In this document: in pieces, positions 16,860 through 25,586 of the stretch
Layout of the letters: each line of letters begins with the position of its first letter
Position numbering within the stretch: position 1 is the first letter of the stretch
NCBI GenBank assembly: GCA_016700075.1
Contig: CP065000.1
Coordinates: forward strand, 1,240,001 to 1,304,000
DNA: 64,000 nt
Reading direction: 5' to 3'
From: Acidobacteriota bacterium
GTDB taxonomy: Bacteria; Acidobacteriota; Blastocatellia; Pyrinomonadales; Pyrinomonadaceae
The notes under the pieces: model-generated
Told to the model about the DNA's origin: nothing
Seen by the model: only the letters and a program-made list of their open reading frames with translations
Databases searched by the model: none
Position numbers and translations under genes: made by a program

Positions 16860-18599
16860 ATGTCGGCAGACAAAGATCCATCATTACCGATCACACCCGA
16901 CACCAAGATGCCTGCATCTGACGGGGCGAAGGTCGCGCGTTTCGCCGGGATCGCGTCGATAGCTATCCTTTTCTCACGCTTTTTCGGCCTGATCCGCGAG
17001 ATCATCTTTGCAAAGTATTTCGGAGCAGGGTTTCTGTATGACGCTTTCATTGTAGGCTTTCGAGTACCTAACCTTCTTCGCGATCTCTTTGCCGAAGGTG
17101 CTCTATCAAATGCGTTCGTTAAGATCTTTACGGACTACATAACGAACCGCAGCGAAGCAGAGGCGTGGCGGTTGGCGAGTCTTGTTTTCAACGTTCTCGC
17201 CGTCGTGATGAGCATCATCACGATCGCGGGCATATTCCTTTCACCGCTATTCGTAAAGATCATCACCTATAACTACCTCGGCGACCCGAATCACTACTAT
17301 CCCGCTGAGAAAGCTGCATTGGCGACCGTGCTGATGCAGATAATGTTCCCTTTTATACTGCTCGTCGCGATGGCAGCTCTCGCGATGGGCGTGCTCAATA
17401 CAAAAGGACGTTTCGGCATTCCGGCGTCGGCTTCGACGGCGTTCAACATTGCGTCGATCGTTGTCGGGCTCGCTCTGGCCTATTGGCTGAGCGGCGGCGG
17501 ATGGGAACGTTCGATCGACAAACTTTCCATTCCGGCGGATACGGCACAATGGGCGATCATCGGCATGGCGATCGGCACGCTTGTCGGCGGAGCCGCTCAG
17601 CTTTTGATACAAATTCCGTCGCTGTACAAGGTCGGCTTTCGTTTTCGGCTGAATTTCAATTTACGCGACGAAGGGCTGCACCGCGTGATGCGTCTGATGG
17701 CTCCGGCGATAATCGGAACAGGTGCGATTCAAATAAAAGTATTGGTCGATACCATCGTCGCTTCGGGCATCGACGGTGGAGCTTCGTGGCTCAGCTATGC
17801 GTTTCGGCTGATGATGTTCCCTATCGGCGTTATCGGCGTGTCGGTCGGCACCGCAGCAATACCCACGCTTTCGCGGCTTGCGTCTGAAGGCAATACCGTA
17901 CGCTTTCGCAACACGCTTTCCGATGCAGTGAAGCTGGTGATCCTCGTTGCCGTGCCCTCAGCTTGCGGGCTGATAGTACTTAGCGAACCGATCATCAGCC
18001 TTCTTTTCCAACGCGGCGAGTTCACGCCATTCGACACCGATATGACCGCGTGGGCCCTTACCGGTTACGCTATCGGTTTGGCGGGCTATGCGTCTATAAA
18101 GGTACTCTCACCGGGCTTTTTCGCGCTTGAGGACGGCAAAACTCCGATGCTCGTCAGTCTGGCGTCAATTGTAATTCACGTACCCGCAAGTTTTCTGCTG
18201 ATGCAGCTGCTTTCGACCGTCGGCGTGACCCCTGATCGCCCGAACGGCTACGGTCATGTCGGCGTTGCACTCGCTACGACATTGGTTTCGATAGCCAATT
18301 TCCTCGCGCTCGTTTTCTTGATGCGGCGCCGTATCAAACGCATCAACGGCGGCGAGATATTGGCGTCACTTGCTAAAACGGCCGCTGCATCTGTGATAAT
18401 GTCGGCCGCTGCATTTGAGGTTTATCATTCGATAAAGGGCATATTCCCGCACAAGGTGCTGCTGACGCAGATTTTTGACGCTTTTGTGCCCATCGCAGCC
18501 GCCGTCTTGGTTTTCGTAATAGCTGCTAAGCTGCTCAGGATCAGCGAGATGGAGAAGATCTTCGGAGTATTCCAAAAGAAATTGGGATTCGGTAAATAG
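16860..18599 (+). CDS. murJ: lipid II flippase MurJ (MviN family)
   Basis: An integral membrane protein, 579 aa, with about 14 predicted membrane helices, moving lipid II across the inner membrane for peptidoglycan synthesis. The N-terminus has SRFFGLIREIIFAKYFG and DAFIVGFRVPNLLRDLFAEGALSNAFV, the hallmark stretch of MviN/MurJ. Further matches include FPIGVIGVSVGTAAIPTLSRL and SLLFQRGEFTPFDT. The length is somewhat above that of E. coli MurJ (511 aa), partly from a longer polar N-terminus. It follows dacB by 50 bases and is nearly contiguous with the carbonic anhydrase-like gene. Confidence 0.95.
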   Translation: MSADKDPSLPITPDTKMPASDGAKVARFAGIASIAILFSRFFGLIREIIFAKYFGAGFLYDAFIVGFRVPNLLRDLFAEGALSNAFVKIFTDYITNRSEAEAWRLASLVFNVLAVVMSIITIAGIFLSPLFVKIITYNYLGDPNHYYPAEKAALATVLMQIMFPFILLVAMAALAMGVLNTKGRFGIPASASTAFNIASIVVGLALAYWLSGGGWERSIDKLSIPADTAQWAIIGMAIGTLVGGAAQLLIQIPSLYKVGFRFRLNFNLRDEGLHRVMRLMAPAIIGTGAIQIKVLVDTIVASGIDGGASWLSYAFRLMMFPIGVIGVSVGTAAIPTLSRLASEGNTVRFRNTLSDAVKLVILVAVPSACGLIVLSEPIISLLFQRGEFTPFDTDMTAWALTGYAIGLAGYASIKVLSPGFFALEDGKTPMLVSLASIVIHVPASFLLMQLLSTVGVTPDRPNGYGHVGVALATTLVSIANFLALVFLMRRRIKRINGGEILASLAKTAAASVIMSAAAFEVYHSIKGIFPHKVLLTQIFDAFVPIAAAVLVFVIAAKLLRISEMEKIFGVFQKKLGFGK

Positions 18600-18601
18600 T
18601 T

Positions 18602-19105
18602 ATGATTAGGGACTTTAACGGCACAATGCCGAAGATACATCCGACCGCATTCATCACCGACGACGCGATAGTCATCGGCGATGTTGAGGTCGGCGAGGAC
18701 GCGAGCGTGTGGTTCGGGTCGATCGTTCGCGGTGATGTAAATTACATACGCATCGGTGCTCGAACGAACATTCAGGACGGCTGCGTCATACACGTCAGCC
18801 AGCGAACGCATCCGACCATTCTGGAGGACGAGATAACGGTCGGCCATCGCGTAACACTGCACGGCTGTCACGTTGAAAGCGGCTGCCTGATAGGCATCGG
18901 AGCGATCCTGATGGACGGCGTCCGCGTGGGACGGCAATCGCTGGTCGGTGCGGGAACTTTGTTGACGCCCGGCACGCAAATACCGCCGCGTTCGCTTGTG
19001 ATCGGTTCGCCCGGCCGCGTCAAACGTGAGTTGAGCGAAGACGAACTCGCATTCCTCGACCGCTCGTGGCAAAACTACACCGAACTAAAAAAGCACTACG
19101 CTTAA
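18602..19105 (+). CDS. gamma carbonic anhydrase family protein (left-handed beta-helix hexapeptide repeats)
   Basis: A 167-aa protein built of hexapeptide repeats (for example IGDVEVGEDASVWFGSIVRGDV), forming the trimeric left-handed beta-helix of the gamma-CA/YrdA/CaiE group. The three metal-ligand histidines can be placed in VIHVS, VGHRV and LHGCH. It resembles YrdA-like members, many of which have no proven carbonic anhydrase activity, so the enzymatic role is uncertain. It starts 2 bases after murJ and is probably co-transcribed with it. Confidence 0.92.
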   Translation: MIRDFNGTMPKIHPTAFITDDAIVIGDVEVGEDASVWFGSIVRGDVNYIRIGARTNIQDGCVIHVSQRTHPTILEDEITVGHRVTLHGCHVESGCLIGIGAILMDGVRVGRQSLVGAGTLLTPGTQIPPRSLVIGSPGRVKRELSEDELAFLDRSWQNYTELKKHYA

Positions 19106-19114
19106 AAAGATCAT

Positions 19115-19184
19115 TTGCCACCAATTACACGGATACCACAAATAAAAAAGTCGGAATTCGTGCTATTCGTGTATTTCGTGGCTA
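19115..19184. repeat. imperfect inverted repeat, dispersed-element type, upstream of hisS
   Basis: The 30-base left arm (19115-19144, beginning TTGCCACCAATTACACGG) matches the reverse complement of the right arm (19155-19184, ending ATTTCGTGGCTA) at 23 of 30 positions, separated by 10 bases. It fills most of the gap between the carbonic anhydrase-like gene and hisS. The CACGAAT-type palindromes resemble intergenic repeats seen in many environmental genomes, but this is from memory. It has no T-run, so a terminator role is not supported. Confidence 0.6.
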
Positions 19185-19196
19185 AAATAGGTCGTT

Positions 19197-20552
19197 ATGG
19201 GAAGCACTAATCCGGCGCGTGGAATGCGCGATCTTCTCCCCGCAGATGTCCGAAAACGCGAATACGTGATCGGCATAATAAAGGAAGTGTACGAAAGCTA
19301 CGGCTTTGAACCGCTCGAAACACCCGCGGTCGAAAACCTCGAAACGCTGATGGGCAAGTACGGCGACGAAGGCAATCAGTTGATCTTTAAGATACTCAAG
19401 CGCGGCGAGAAACTGAGACAAGAAACAGGAAACGGGAGACAGGAGTTGAAAGAATCTGACCTGTCCGATCTCGCCTTGCGTTACGACTTGACCGTGCCGC
19501 TCGCCCGCGTCGTCGCCAACAACCGCAACGAACTCCCAAAATTCTTCAAACGCTATCAGATACAGCCCGTCTGGCGCGCCGACCGCCCGGCACGCGGCCG
19601 ATTTCGTGAGTTTTATCAGTGCGATGTGGATGCCATTGGCTCGTCGTCGATGGTCGTAGAGGCAGAACAGATATCAGCGGTGACCACGATCCTGAGACGG
19701 CTGGGTTTCGATGATTTCACGATCCGTTTGAATCACCGAGAGATTCTAGCCGACATTTTGGATACGGCAGCCGTTCCCGAAGCACTGCACGGCGATGCTC
19801 TTGTAGCGATCGACAAACTGGATAAGATCGGCAGCGAGGGCGTCTCAAAAGAGCTTGCAGACCGAGGAATCGCTGCGTCCGCTGCGAACATGCTGCTCGA
19901 CATTTTCGAACAGACGCAGATTATAGTTGACGGCGGAGTAGAGATCAATCAAACGATCTTCAGCAATCTGATAAACATAGTCAGCAGTGATGTCCTGACT
20001 CAGATCGGCCAGATCCTCAAGTTTGCAGGCGATAGTCCGGTCCAACTGGACCCTTCGCTGGCACGCGGCCTTTCATACTACACAGGTGCGATCTTCGAGA
20101 TAAATGTTCCTGATCTCGCAGGAAGTCTGGGCGGCGGCGGGCGTTATGACGGCTTGATAGGGATGTTCGGAAAGGAGCAGATCCCGGCGTGCGGATTTTC
20201 CTTGGGCTTGGAACGCATTCTCGTTGTAATGGAAGAACGCGGGATGTTCCCGCCTGAGATCGCCGAATCGACGCCGGCAGACGTGATGGTCACGGTCTGG
20301 AGCGACGAAACGATAGCCGAATCGCTAAAGCTCGCTGCTGAACTCCGCTCCGACGGCCTCCGCGTGACCGTTTATCCCGAGCCCGACAAATTCGGCAAGC
20401 AGATAAAATACGCCGACCAGATCAAGGTACCCTACGTTTGCATACTCGGCGAAAGCGAGATCGCCGAAGGCAAGGTCATCATTAAGAACATGGCAACGGG
20501 CGAACAGATCTCTGTCCTTAGAGGCGAGACGGCCCCAACACTTCTCTCCTAA
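19197..20552 (+). CDS. hisS: histidyl-tRNA synthetase
   Basis: A class II aminoacyl-tRNA synthetase charging tRNA-His. It has the N-terminal GMRDLLP motif, motif 1 around YGFEPLETPAVENLE, RYDLTVPLAR, motif 2 in FKRYQIQPVWRADRPARGRFREF, the His-binding GLSYYTG and motif 3 GFSLGLERI, then the anticodon-binding domain (about 360-451). The length (451 aa) is in the usual range. A short hydrophilic insert (about residues 78-90, RQETGNGRQELKES) precedes the active-site strand and comes from a purine-rich DNA stretch. It is followed by the SulP gene after only 4 bases. Confidence 0.97.
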   Translation: MGSTNPARGMRDLLPADVRKREYVIGIIKEVYESYGFEPLETPAVENLETLMGKYGDEGNQLIFKILKRGEKLRQETGNGRQELKESDLSDLALRYDLTVPLARVVANNRNELPKFFKRYQIQPVWRADRPARGRFREFYQCDVDAIGSSSMVVEAEQISAVTTILRRLGFDDFTIRLNHREILADILDTAAVPEALHGDALVAIDKLDKIGSEGVSKELADRGIAASAANMLLDIFEQTQIIVDGGVEINQTIFSNLINIVSSDVLTQIGQILKFAGDSPVQLDPSLARGLSYYTGAIFEINVPDLAGSLGGGGRYDGLIGMFGKEQIPACGFSLGLERILVVMEERGMFPPEIAESTPADVMVTVWSDETIAESLKLAAELRSDGLRVTVYPEPDKFGKQIKYADQIKVPYVCILGESEIAEGKVIIKNMATGEQISVLRGETAPTLLS

Positions 20553-20556
20553 CCCA

Positions 20557-22242
20557 ATGAATCGACAATTCGAACCTAAACTGCTGTCCGTCCTGAAAGA
20601 GGGCTACACGTTCAAACAGTTTCAGGGCGATCTGATGGGCGGGCTCACGGTCGGCGTGGTCGCGTTGCCCCTCGCCATCGCTCTCGCGATCGCTTCGGGC
20701 GTAAAACCCGAACAAGGCCTGTACACAGCCATCGTCGCAGGATTTGTGATCGCGGTGCTCGGCGGTTCACGCACACAGATCAGCGGGCCTACAGGTGCAT
20801 TCGTAGTCATCGTTTACGGCATCGTTCAGAAATATGGCTACGACGGCCTCGTGGTAGCGACGCTGATCGCCGGAGTGATGCTTATCATAATGGGGCTTGC
20901 ACGAATGGGAGCGTTGCTCAAATTCGTTCCCTATCCGGTGATCGTCGGTTTTACGTCCGGTATTGCGGTCATAATTTTCTCCTCGCAGGTCAACGAATTT
21001 CTCGGACTCAACGTCGAAAAGGTGCCCGCCGATTTTGTCGAGAAATGGATCGAGTACATTCGATATTTTTCTGCACTTGATCCGTACACTCTCGGCGTGG
21101 GAGCGGTCTCTCTGCTGATAATAATTCTCTGGCCAAAGGTAACGCACCGCGTACCGGGACAGCTGATCGCCATACTCGCGGTGACGTTTGCTGTACAGTA
21201 TTTTCAGATCCCCGTTGCTACGATCGAAACGCGTTTTGGCGGAATGCCTACCGGCCTGCCGTCGCCGCAATTGCCGACGGTGACCTGGGCAGTATTTCAG
21301 GAATTGTTCACGCCTGCGCTGACCATCGCCATTCTCGCCGCGCTCGAATCTCTGCTCTCGTCTGTGGTTGCTGACGGCATGACGGGAACGCGCCACCGCT
21401 CCAACATGGAACTCGTCGGCCAGGGGGCGGGAAATATTGCCTCTGCGATCTTTGGCGGCATTCCCGCCACAGGAGCGATCGCTCGTACAGCGACGAACAT
21501 TAAAAGCGGCGGCCAGACACCGGTCGCCGGCATCATTCATGCGGTTTTCCTGCTTCTCGTCCTACTCCTTATCGGCAAATGGGCCGCGATGATCCCGATG
21601 GCCACGCTTGCGGCTGTTCTGATCGTCGTTGCGTACAACATGAGCGAATGGCGCGAATTCAAACATTTGCTCAAGAGTCCGCGTGGCGATATTGCTGTTC
21701 TTTTGGCGACTTTTCTACTTACGGTATTCATCGAATTGACAGTGGCGATCCAGGTCGGCATTTTACTTGCAGCCTTTCTCTTTCTGCAGAAAATGTCCAA
21801 CGAAGCTCACGTCGATGTCATCACAGACACACTCGAAGAGGACGAGGAATTTAGGTCGCGGGACATGTCGCAGATTGACATCCCGAAACGTGTCGAGGTC
21901 TTTGAGGTTTACGGCTCACTTTTCTTTGGTGCGGTCAGCCAGTTCAAGGAATCTATACGAATCGTCGCGACCAAACCGCAGGTGATAATACTTCGGATGC
22001 GTCAAGTTCCGACGATCGACGCGAGCGGTATACACATACTTGAAGAGTTGGTGAAGGAGGCACATTCCAGCGGATGTATAATTGTATTTTCGGCGGTCTC
22101 TCGTTCGGTCTTTCGAGTGATGCGTAAAAGCGGTTTTGTCGAGATGGTTGATAAGAATAATTTTGCGCGGGACATCTTCGGCGCTCTTGAGATCGCCCGA
22201 AAACATCTGGATCAAGGGGATATTGAAAGTACGAGGCAATGA
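20557..22242 (+). CDS. SulP/SLC26 family anion transporter with STAS domain
   Basis: An inner-membrane transporter of 561 aa for sulfate, bicarbonate or related anions. The N-terminal membrane part contains DLMGGLTVGVVALPLAIALAIASG, the SulP signature, and GGSRTQISGPTGAFVV and IFGGIPATGAIARTATNIKSGG later. The C-terminal STAS domain (about 445-550) includes VFEVYGSLFFGA and the loop IDASGIHILEEL. In anti-anti-sigma STAS proteins a Ser sits in this DASG motif, so regulation by phosphorylation is conceivable. The substrate cannot be fixed from sequence. The stop overlaps the next start (ATGA), so the two genes are coupled. Confidence 0.93.
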   Translation: MNRQFEPKLLSVLKEGYTFKQFQGDLMGGLTVGVVALPLAIALAIASGVKPEQGLYTAIVAGFVIAVLGGSRTQISGPTGAFVVIVYGIVQKYGYDGLVVATLIAGVMLIIMGLARMGALLKFVPYPVIVGFTSGIAVIIFSSQVNEFLGLNVEKVPADFVEKWIEYIRYFSALDPYTLGVGAVSLLIIILWPKVTHRVPGQLIAILAVTFAVQYFQIPVATIETRFGGMPTGLPSPQLPTVTWAVFQELFTPALTIAILAALESLLSSVVADGMTGTRHRSNMELVGQGAGNIASAIFGGIPATGAIARTATNIKSGGQTPVAGIIHAVFLLLVLLLIGKWAAMIPMATLAAVLIVVAYNMSEWREFKHLLKSPRGDIAVLLATFLLTVFIELTVAIQVGILLAAFLFLQKMSNEAHVDVITDTLEEDEEFRSRDMSQIDIPKRVEVFEVYGSLFFGAVSQFKESIRIVATKPQVIILRMRQVPTIDASGIHILEELVKEAHSSGCIIVFSAVSRSVFRVMRKSGFVEMVDKNNFARDIFGALEIARKHLDQGDIESTRQ

Positions 22243-22829
22243 ATTTCATAGAAAACTACAGGTCAGACGCTATTAAGTCTTTCGGCAATTACAAGAAACT
22301 CGCCGAACGTGCCATGGAACAGATCTCGGACGAAGAATTCTATGTACGGATCGACGCCGGATCAAATTCGATAGCTATCATTGTTAAACACATCGCCGGC
22401 AATCTTCACTCGCGTTGGCGTGATTTTTTGACGACGGACGGCGAAAAACCGGACCGATATCGCGATACGGAATTTGAGCTGATCGGGGACACGCGGGAAT
22501 CACTCATGCAATATTGGGAAGCAGGCTGGCAGACGCTTTTTGACACGCTCGAAGCACTTTCGGCAGATGACCTAAGTAAAACGGTCACCATCCGCCGCGA
22601 ACCGCACACCGTTGTCGAAGCGATGAACCGCCAGCTAACACATTATGCCTATCACGTCGGCCAGATCGTCTTCCTGGCAAAGCATCTAAAGGCGAAAGAA
22701 TGGAAGACCCTCAGCGTACCGCGAAACCGCTCAGCGCAGTTCAACGAATTCCTTGCAAAGAGGCAATCCGAAGGGACTCCGCGTTCGGGACATTTGGAAG
22801 CCACGTTTGAATTCGGCAGCGAGGAGTAA
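22239..22829 (+). CDS. DinB-like protein (DUF1572 family)
   Basis: A 196-aa four-helix-bundle protein of the DinB/YfiT superfamily, DUF1572 branch. Putative metal-ligand histidines are at IVKHIAGN (near residue 50) and LTHYAYHVGQIV (near residues 130-134), the usual three-His arrangement. Members of this superfamily include thiol-dependent transferases, but the role of this branch is unknown. Its start codon overlaps the SulP stop, which implies co-expression without showing a shared function. Confidence 0.85.
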   Translation: MNFIENYRSDAIKSFGNYKKLAERAMEQISDEEFYVRIDAGSNSIAIIVKHIAGNLHSRWRDFLTTDGEKPDRYRDTEFELIGDTRESLMQYWEAGWQTLFDTLEALSADDLSKTVTIRREPHTVVEAMNRQLTHYAYHVGQIVFLAKHLKAKEWKTLSVPRNRSAQFNEFLAKRQSEGTPRSGHLEATFEFGSEE

Positions 22830-22897
22830 GCACTTCACACTTGTAATTATCCGCTGAATAAAACAATCCCGGCGTAAATGCTATTCTACTCATTCGT

Positions 22898-24079
22898 ATG
22901 CGCGTAATTTCCATACTAGGCTCGACCGGCTCAATAGGGCGAAGCACACTGGCTGTCACGGAACATCTCGGCGATATTCGCGTCGCAGCGATGGCCGCCG
23001 GGCGCAATATGGAGCTGTTCGCGGAGCAGGTGGCAAAATTCCGCCCCGAACTCGTAGCATGCGACGACGCGGAATGTGCGGAATCATTGGCAAATCAACT
23101 CCGTGCCCACGGAGCCGAGATACCGCGTATCGAGACCGGCACGAACGGACTGGTAGCGGTTGCCACTCACGCTGATGCCGAAACGGTCGTCTCGGCGACG
23201 GTCGGAGCAGTTGGCTTTATTCCAACGCTGCGAGCTATTGAGGCCGGCAAACGGATAGCTCTTGCAAACAAGGAAACGCTGGTAATGGCGGGCGAAGTGA
23301 TGACCGCCGCTGCCGCCAAGAGCGGTGCCGAGATATTGCCCGTCGACAGCGAACATAACGCCATTCACCAATGCCTCCGCGGCGAGAAGATGTCTGAGGT
23401 CAAACGCCTGATCCTGACAGCGTCGGGCGGGCCTTTTCGAACCAGGTCAAAGGTCGAGATCGCTCTCGCGACACGTGAAGAAGCCCTAAATCATCCGAAT
23501 TGGGACATGGGCGAAAAGATAACAATCGATTCTGCGACGCTGATGAACAAAGGCCTTGAGGTGATCGAAGCTCACTGGCTTTTCGGGCTGCCGGCCGAAC
23601 AGATCTCTGTGATAGTGCATCCGCAGTCGGTCATCCATTCGATGGTGGAACTCAATGACGGCTCGATCATCGCTCAACTCGGTGTGACGGATATGAAGCA
23701 CCCGATCCAGTACGCTCTTACATATCCCGATCGGCTTGTGGGCTGCGTGCCGCCGCTCGATCTCGCAGGACTGTCGCAATTGACCTTTGAAGAGCCGGAC
23801 ATCGACAAATTCCCGTGCCTCGGCCTCGCTTTTGACGCGCTGAAACAAGGCGGCACTATGCCAGCGGTCTTGAATGCCGCAAATGAGGTTTCCGTACGCA
23901 GTTTCCTCGATGGACGTATCGGTTTTGGTGATATTGCCGATATCAATGGCGGCGTAATGGCGACGCACGAGGTTAAACCGGCGTCTGAGATCGACACCAT
24001 TTTAGAAGCCGACAATTGGGCACGCGGCGTTGCTGAGAGCATGGTCGCCGTCCGAACAACGACCGCTGCACATGTTTAG
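22898..24079 (+). CDS. dxr: 1-deoxy-D-xylulose 5-phosphate reductoisomerase
   Basis: This NADPH-dependent enzyme makes methylerythritol phosphate, the committed step of the MEP isoprenoid pathway. It has the dinucleotide motif GSTGSIGRS (residues 7-15), LANKETLVMAGE, the active-site segment LPVDSEHNAIHQCL (metal-binding Asp and Glu), TASGGPFR and HPNWDMGEKITIDSATLMNKGLEVIEA. At 393 aa it is standard. It is clustered with rseP and ispG, a common bacterial arrangement, and ispG is a later enzyme of the same pathway. Confidence 0.97.
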   Translation: MRVISILGSTGSIGRSTLAVTEHLGDIRVAAMAAGRNMELFAEQVAKFRPELVACDDAECAESLANQLRAHGAEIPRIETGTNGLVAVATHADAETVVSATVGAVGFIPTLRAIEAGKRIALANKETLVMAGEVMTAAAAKSGAEILPVDSEHNAIHQCLRGEKMSEVKRLILTASGGPFRTRSKVEIALATREEALNHPNWDMGEKITIDSATLMNKGLEVIEAHWLFGLPAEQISVIVHPQSVIHSMVELNDGSIIAQLGVTDMKHPIQYALTYPDRLVGCVPPLDLAGLSQLTFEEPDIDKFPCLGLAFDALKQGGTMPAVLNAANEVSVRSFLDGRIGFGDIADINGGVMATHEVKPASEIDTILEADNWARGVAESMVAVRTTTAAHV

Positions 24080-24080
24080 G

Positions 24081-24110
24081 TTGACTCTGACAAAGCCCGA
24101 AACCTACACT
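24081..24110 (+). promoter_or_regulatory. possible promoter upstream of rseP
   Basis: TTGACT (24081-24086), an 18-base spacer and TACACT (24105-24110) lie in the 88-base gap between dxr and rseP, about 60 bases before the rseP start. The -35 is a 5/6 match and the -10 a 4/6 match. This is a weak to moderate candidate only. Confidence 0.3.
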
Positions 24111-24167
24111 TTATGTACAACACGGACGCGTAGGCGGGCCGTCTAATTGAATTGTCCTGATAGATAA

Positions 24168-25532
24168 ATGCCAGATATTTTAATAGCGATACTTGCAATA
24201 CTTTTCGTGCTCGGCGTGGCGATAAACATCCACGAATTCGGGCATTTCGCGGTCGCACGCCTTTTCGGCATGCGTGTCGAAGCATATTCATTCTTCGGCC
24301 TCGGGCCGCGTCTTTTTGGGTTCAAGGTCGGCCACACGGATTATCGTGTTTCCGCTATCCCGCTCGGAGCCTACGTAAAACTCTACGGCGACGAAGGCGC
24401 CGGGCCGCTCGAAGCAAAAGATTCGAATTCGGAACCGGTTCCCGAATCGGAGCTGTATGAACTCCGTCCGCGTTGGCAAAAGTTCTTCGTTATGGTCGGC
24501 GGGCCGGCGATGAACATCCTGCTCGCTTTGGCGATACCGTTCACGCTCGGTCTGATGTACGGCGTTCCTACAAATCCTGCACCGATCGTCGGATACGTCA
24601 AGCCTGACGGTGCGGCCGCAAGGGCCGGCGTCGTTTCGGGCGACCGCATCGTAAAATTTGACGGCATGGAAAATCCGTCGTGGGACCGCGTTCAAGATGA
24701 TGCTTTGCTGGTTCCTGACAAAGAGGTCCCGATGACAGTGGAACGCGGCGGCCAGCGCGTTGACCTGACCATCGTTCCGACGCGGGTGACTCAGAACGGC
24801 CAATCCGGCGGCTTTCTCGATATGTCGGCAGATGCGGGTCAAGAGCCTGTCGTGGTTGGTTCGATAGACTCATCGATGCCCGCTGCGGAATCCGGCCTAA
24901 AGCCCGGCGATTGGATCACCAGCGTAAACGGCAAGGCGATCCGCAACAGTCAGGAAATGAAAACGCTTGTAGGCGAAGCGAAAGACCAGCCAATAGTGCT
25001 TTCCGTAACCCGCGGCAACGAACAGCTCGAACTCACAACGCGTGCGGTTCAAAAAGATAACGACTGGCTCATCGGCATTCGTTTTGACCTAAGTTTGCTG
25101 GACAACCGGGAACCTGTCGGCGTTATCGGTGCTGCAGCTTATGCAGTAGATCAAAATATGCGGGTGCTTCGCCTAACGGGCAAAGCTCTCGGCCAGGTAG
25201 GCACAGGCGAGCGTGCAGCCCGAGATACGGTATCCGGCCCGATCGGCATCGCTCAGGTTATCGTAAACACGGTGTTTTCGGCGGGCTTCATGGGCTTGCT
25301 GTCGATCCTGATGCTCATTTCATTGAGTCTCGGCATCATGAATCTTCTCCCGATACCGATGCTCGACGGCGGGCAAATTATGGTTCTCGGCATCGAGAAA
25401 GTGCTGTCGTGGTTCGGCAAAACGCTCTCTATCGTCGCCCGCGAACGCATACAGATGACCGGCCTTGCGATCGTTCTGCTGCTGATGGTCACGGTGATCT
25501 TCTTTGACGTTTCTCGGCTGTTGGGTAAATAG
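24168..25532 (+). CDS. rseP: RIP metalloprotease RseP (site-2 protease)
   Basis: An intramembrane zinc protease that cleaves anti-sigma factors and other membrane substrates. The zinc motif HEFGH is at residues 22-26 in the first membrane helix, and the third ligand lies in NLLPIPMLDGG near residue 400. Between them are two PDZ domains (about 130-210 and 220-305; GSIDSSMPAAESGLKPGDWI is in the second). At 454 aa it equals the length of two-PDZ family members. It lies between dxr and ispG, and in this organism may act on envelope stress or peptide signals. Confidence 0.96.
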   Translation: MPDILIAILAILFVLGVAINIHEFGHFAVARLFGMRVEAYSFFGLGPRLFGFKVGHTDYRVSAIPLGAYVKLYGDEGAGPLEAKDSNSEPVPESELYELRPRWQKFFVMVGGPAMNILLALAIPFTLGLMYGVPTNPAPIVGYVKPDGAAARAGVVSGDRIVKFDGMENPSWDRVQDDALLVPDKEVPMTVERGGQRVDLTIVPTRVTQNGQSGGFLDMSADAGQEPVVVGSIDSSMPAAESGLKPGDWITSVNGKAIRNSQEMKTLVGEAKDQPIVLSVTRGNEQLELTTRAVQKDNDWLIGIRFDLSLLDNREPVGVIGAAAYAVDQNMRVLRLTGKALGQVGTGERAARDTVSGPIGIAQVIVNTVFSAGFMGLLSILMLISLSLGIMNLLPIPMLDGGQIMVLGIEKVLSWFGKTLSIVARERIQMTGLAIVLLLMVTVIFFDVSRLLGK

Positions 25533-25586
25533 ATGTCGCGTGCCGTCGCTGGTGATGGGAGAGTGGTGGGCAACTAGAGTAGATCA

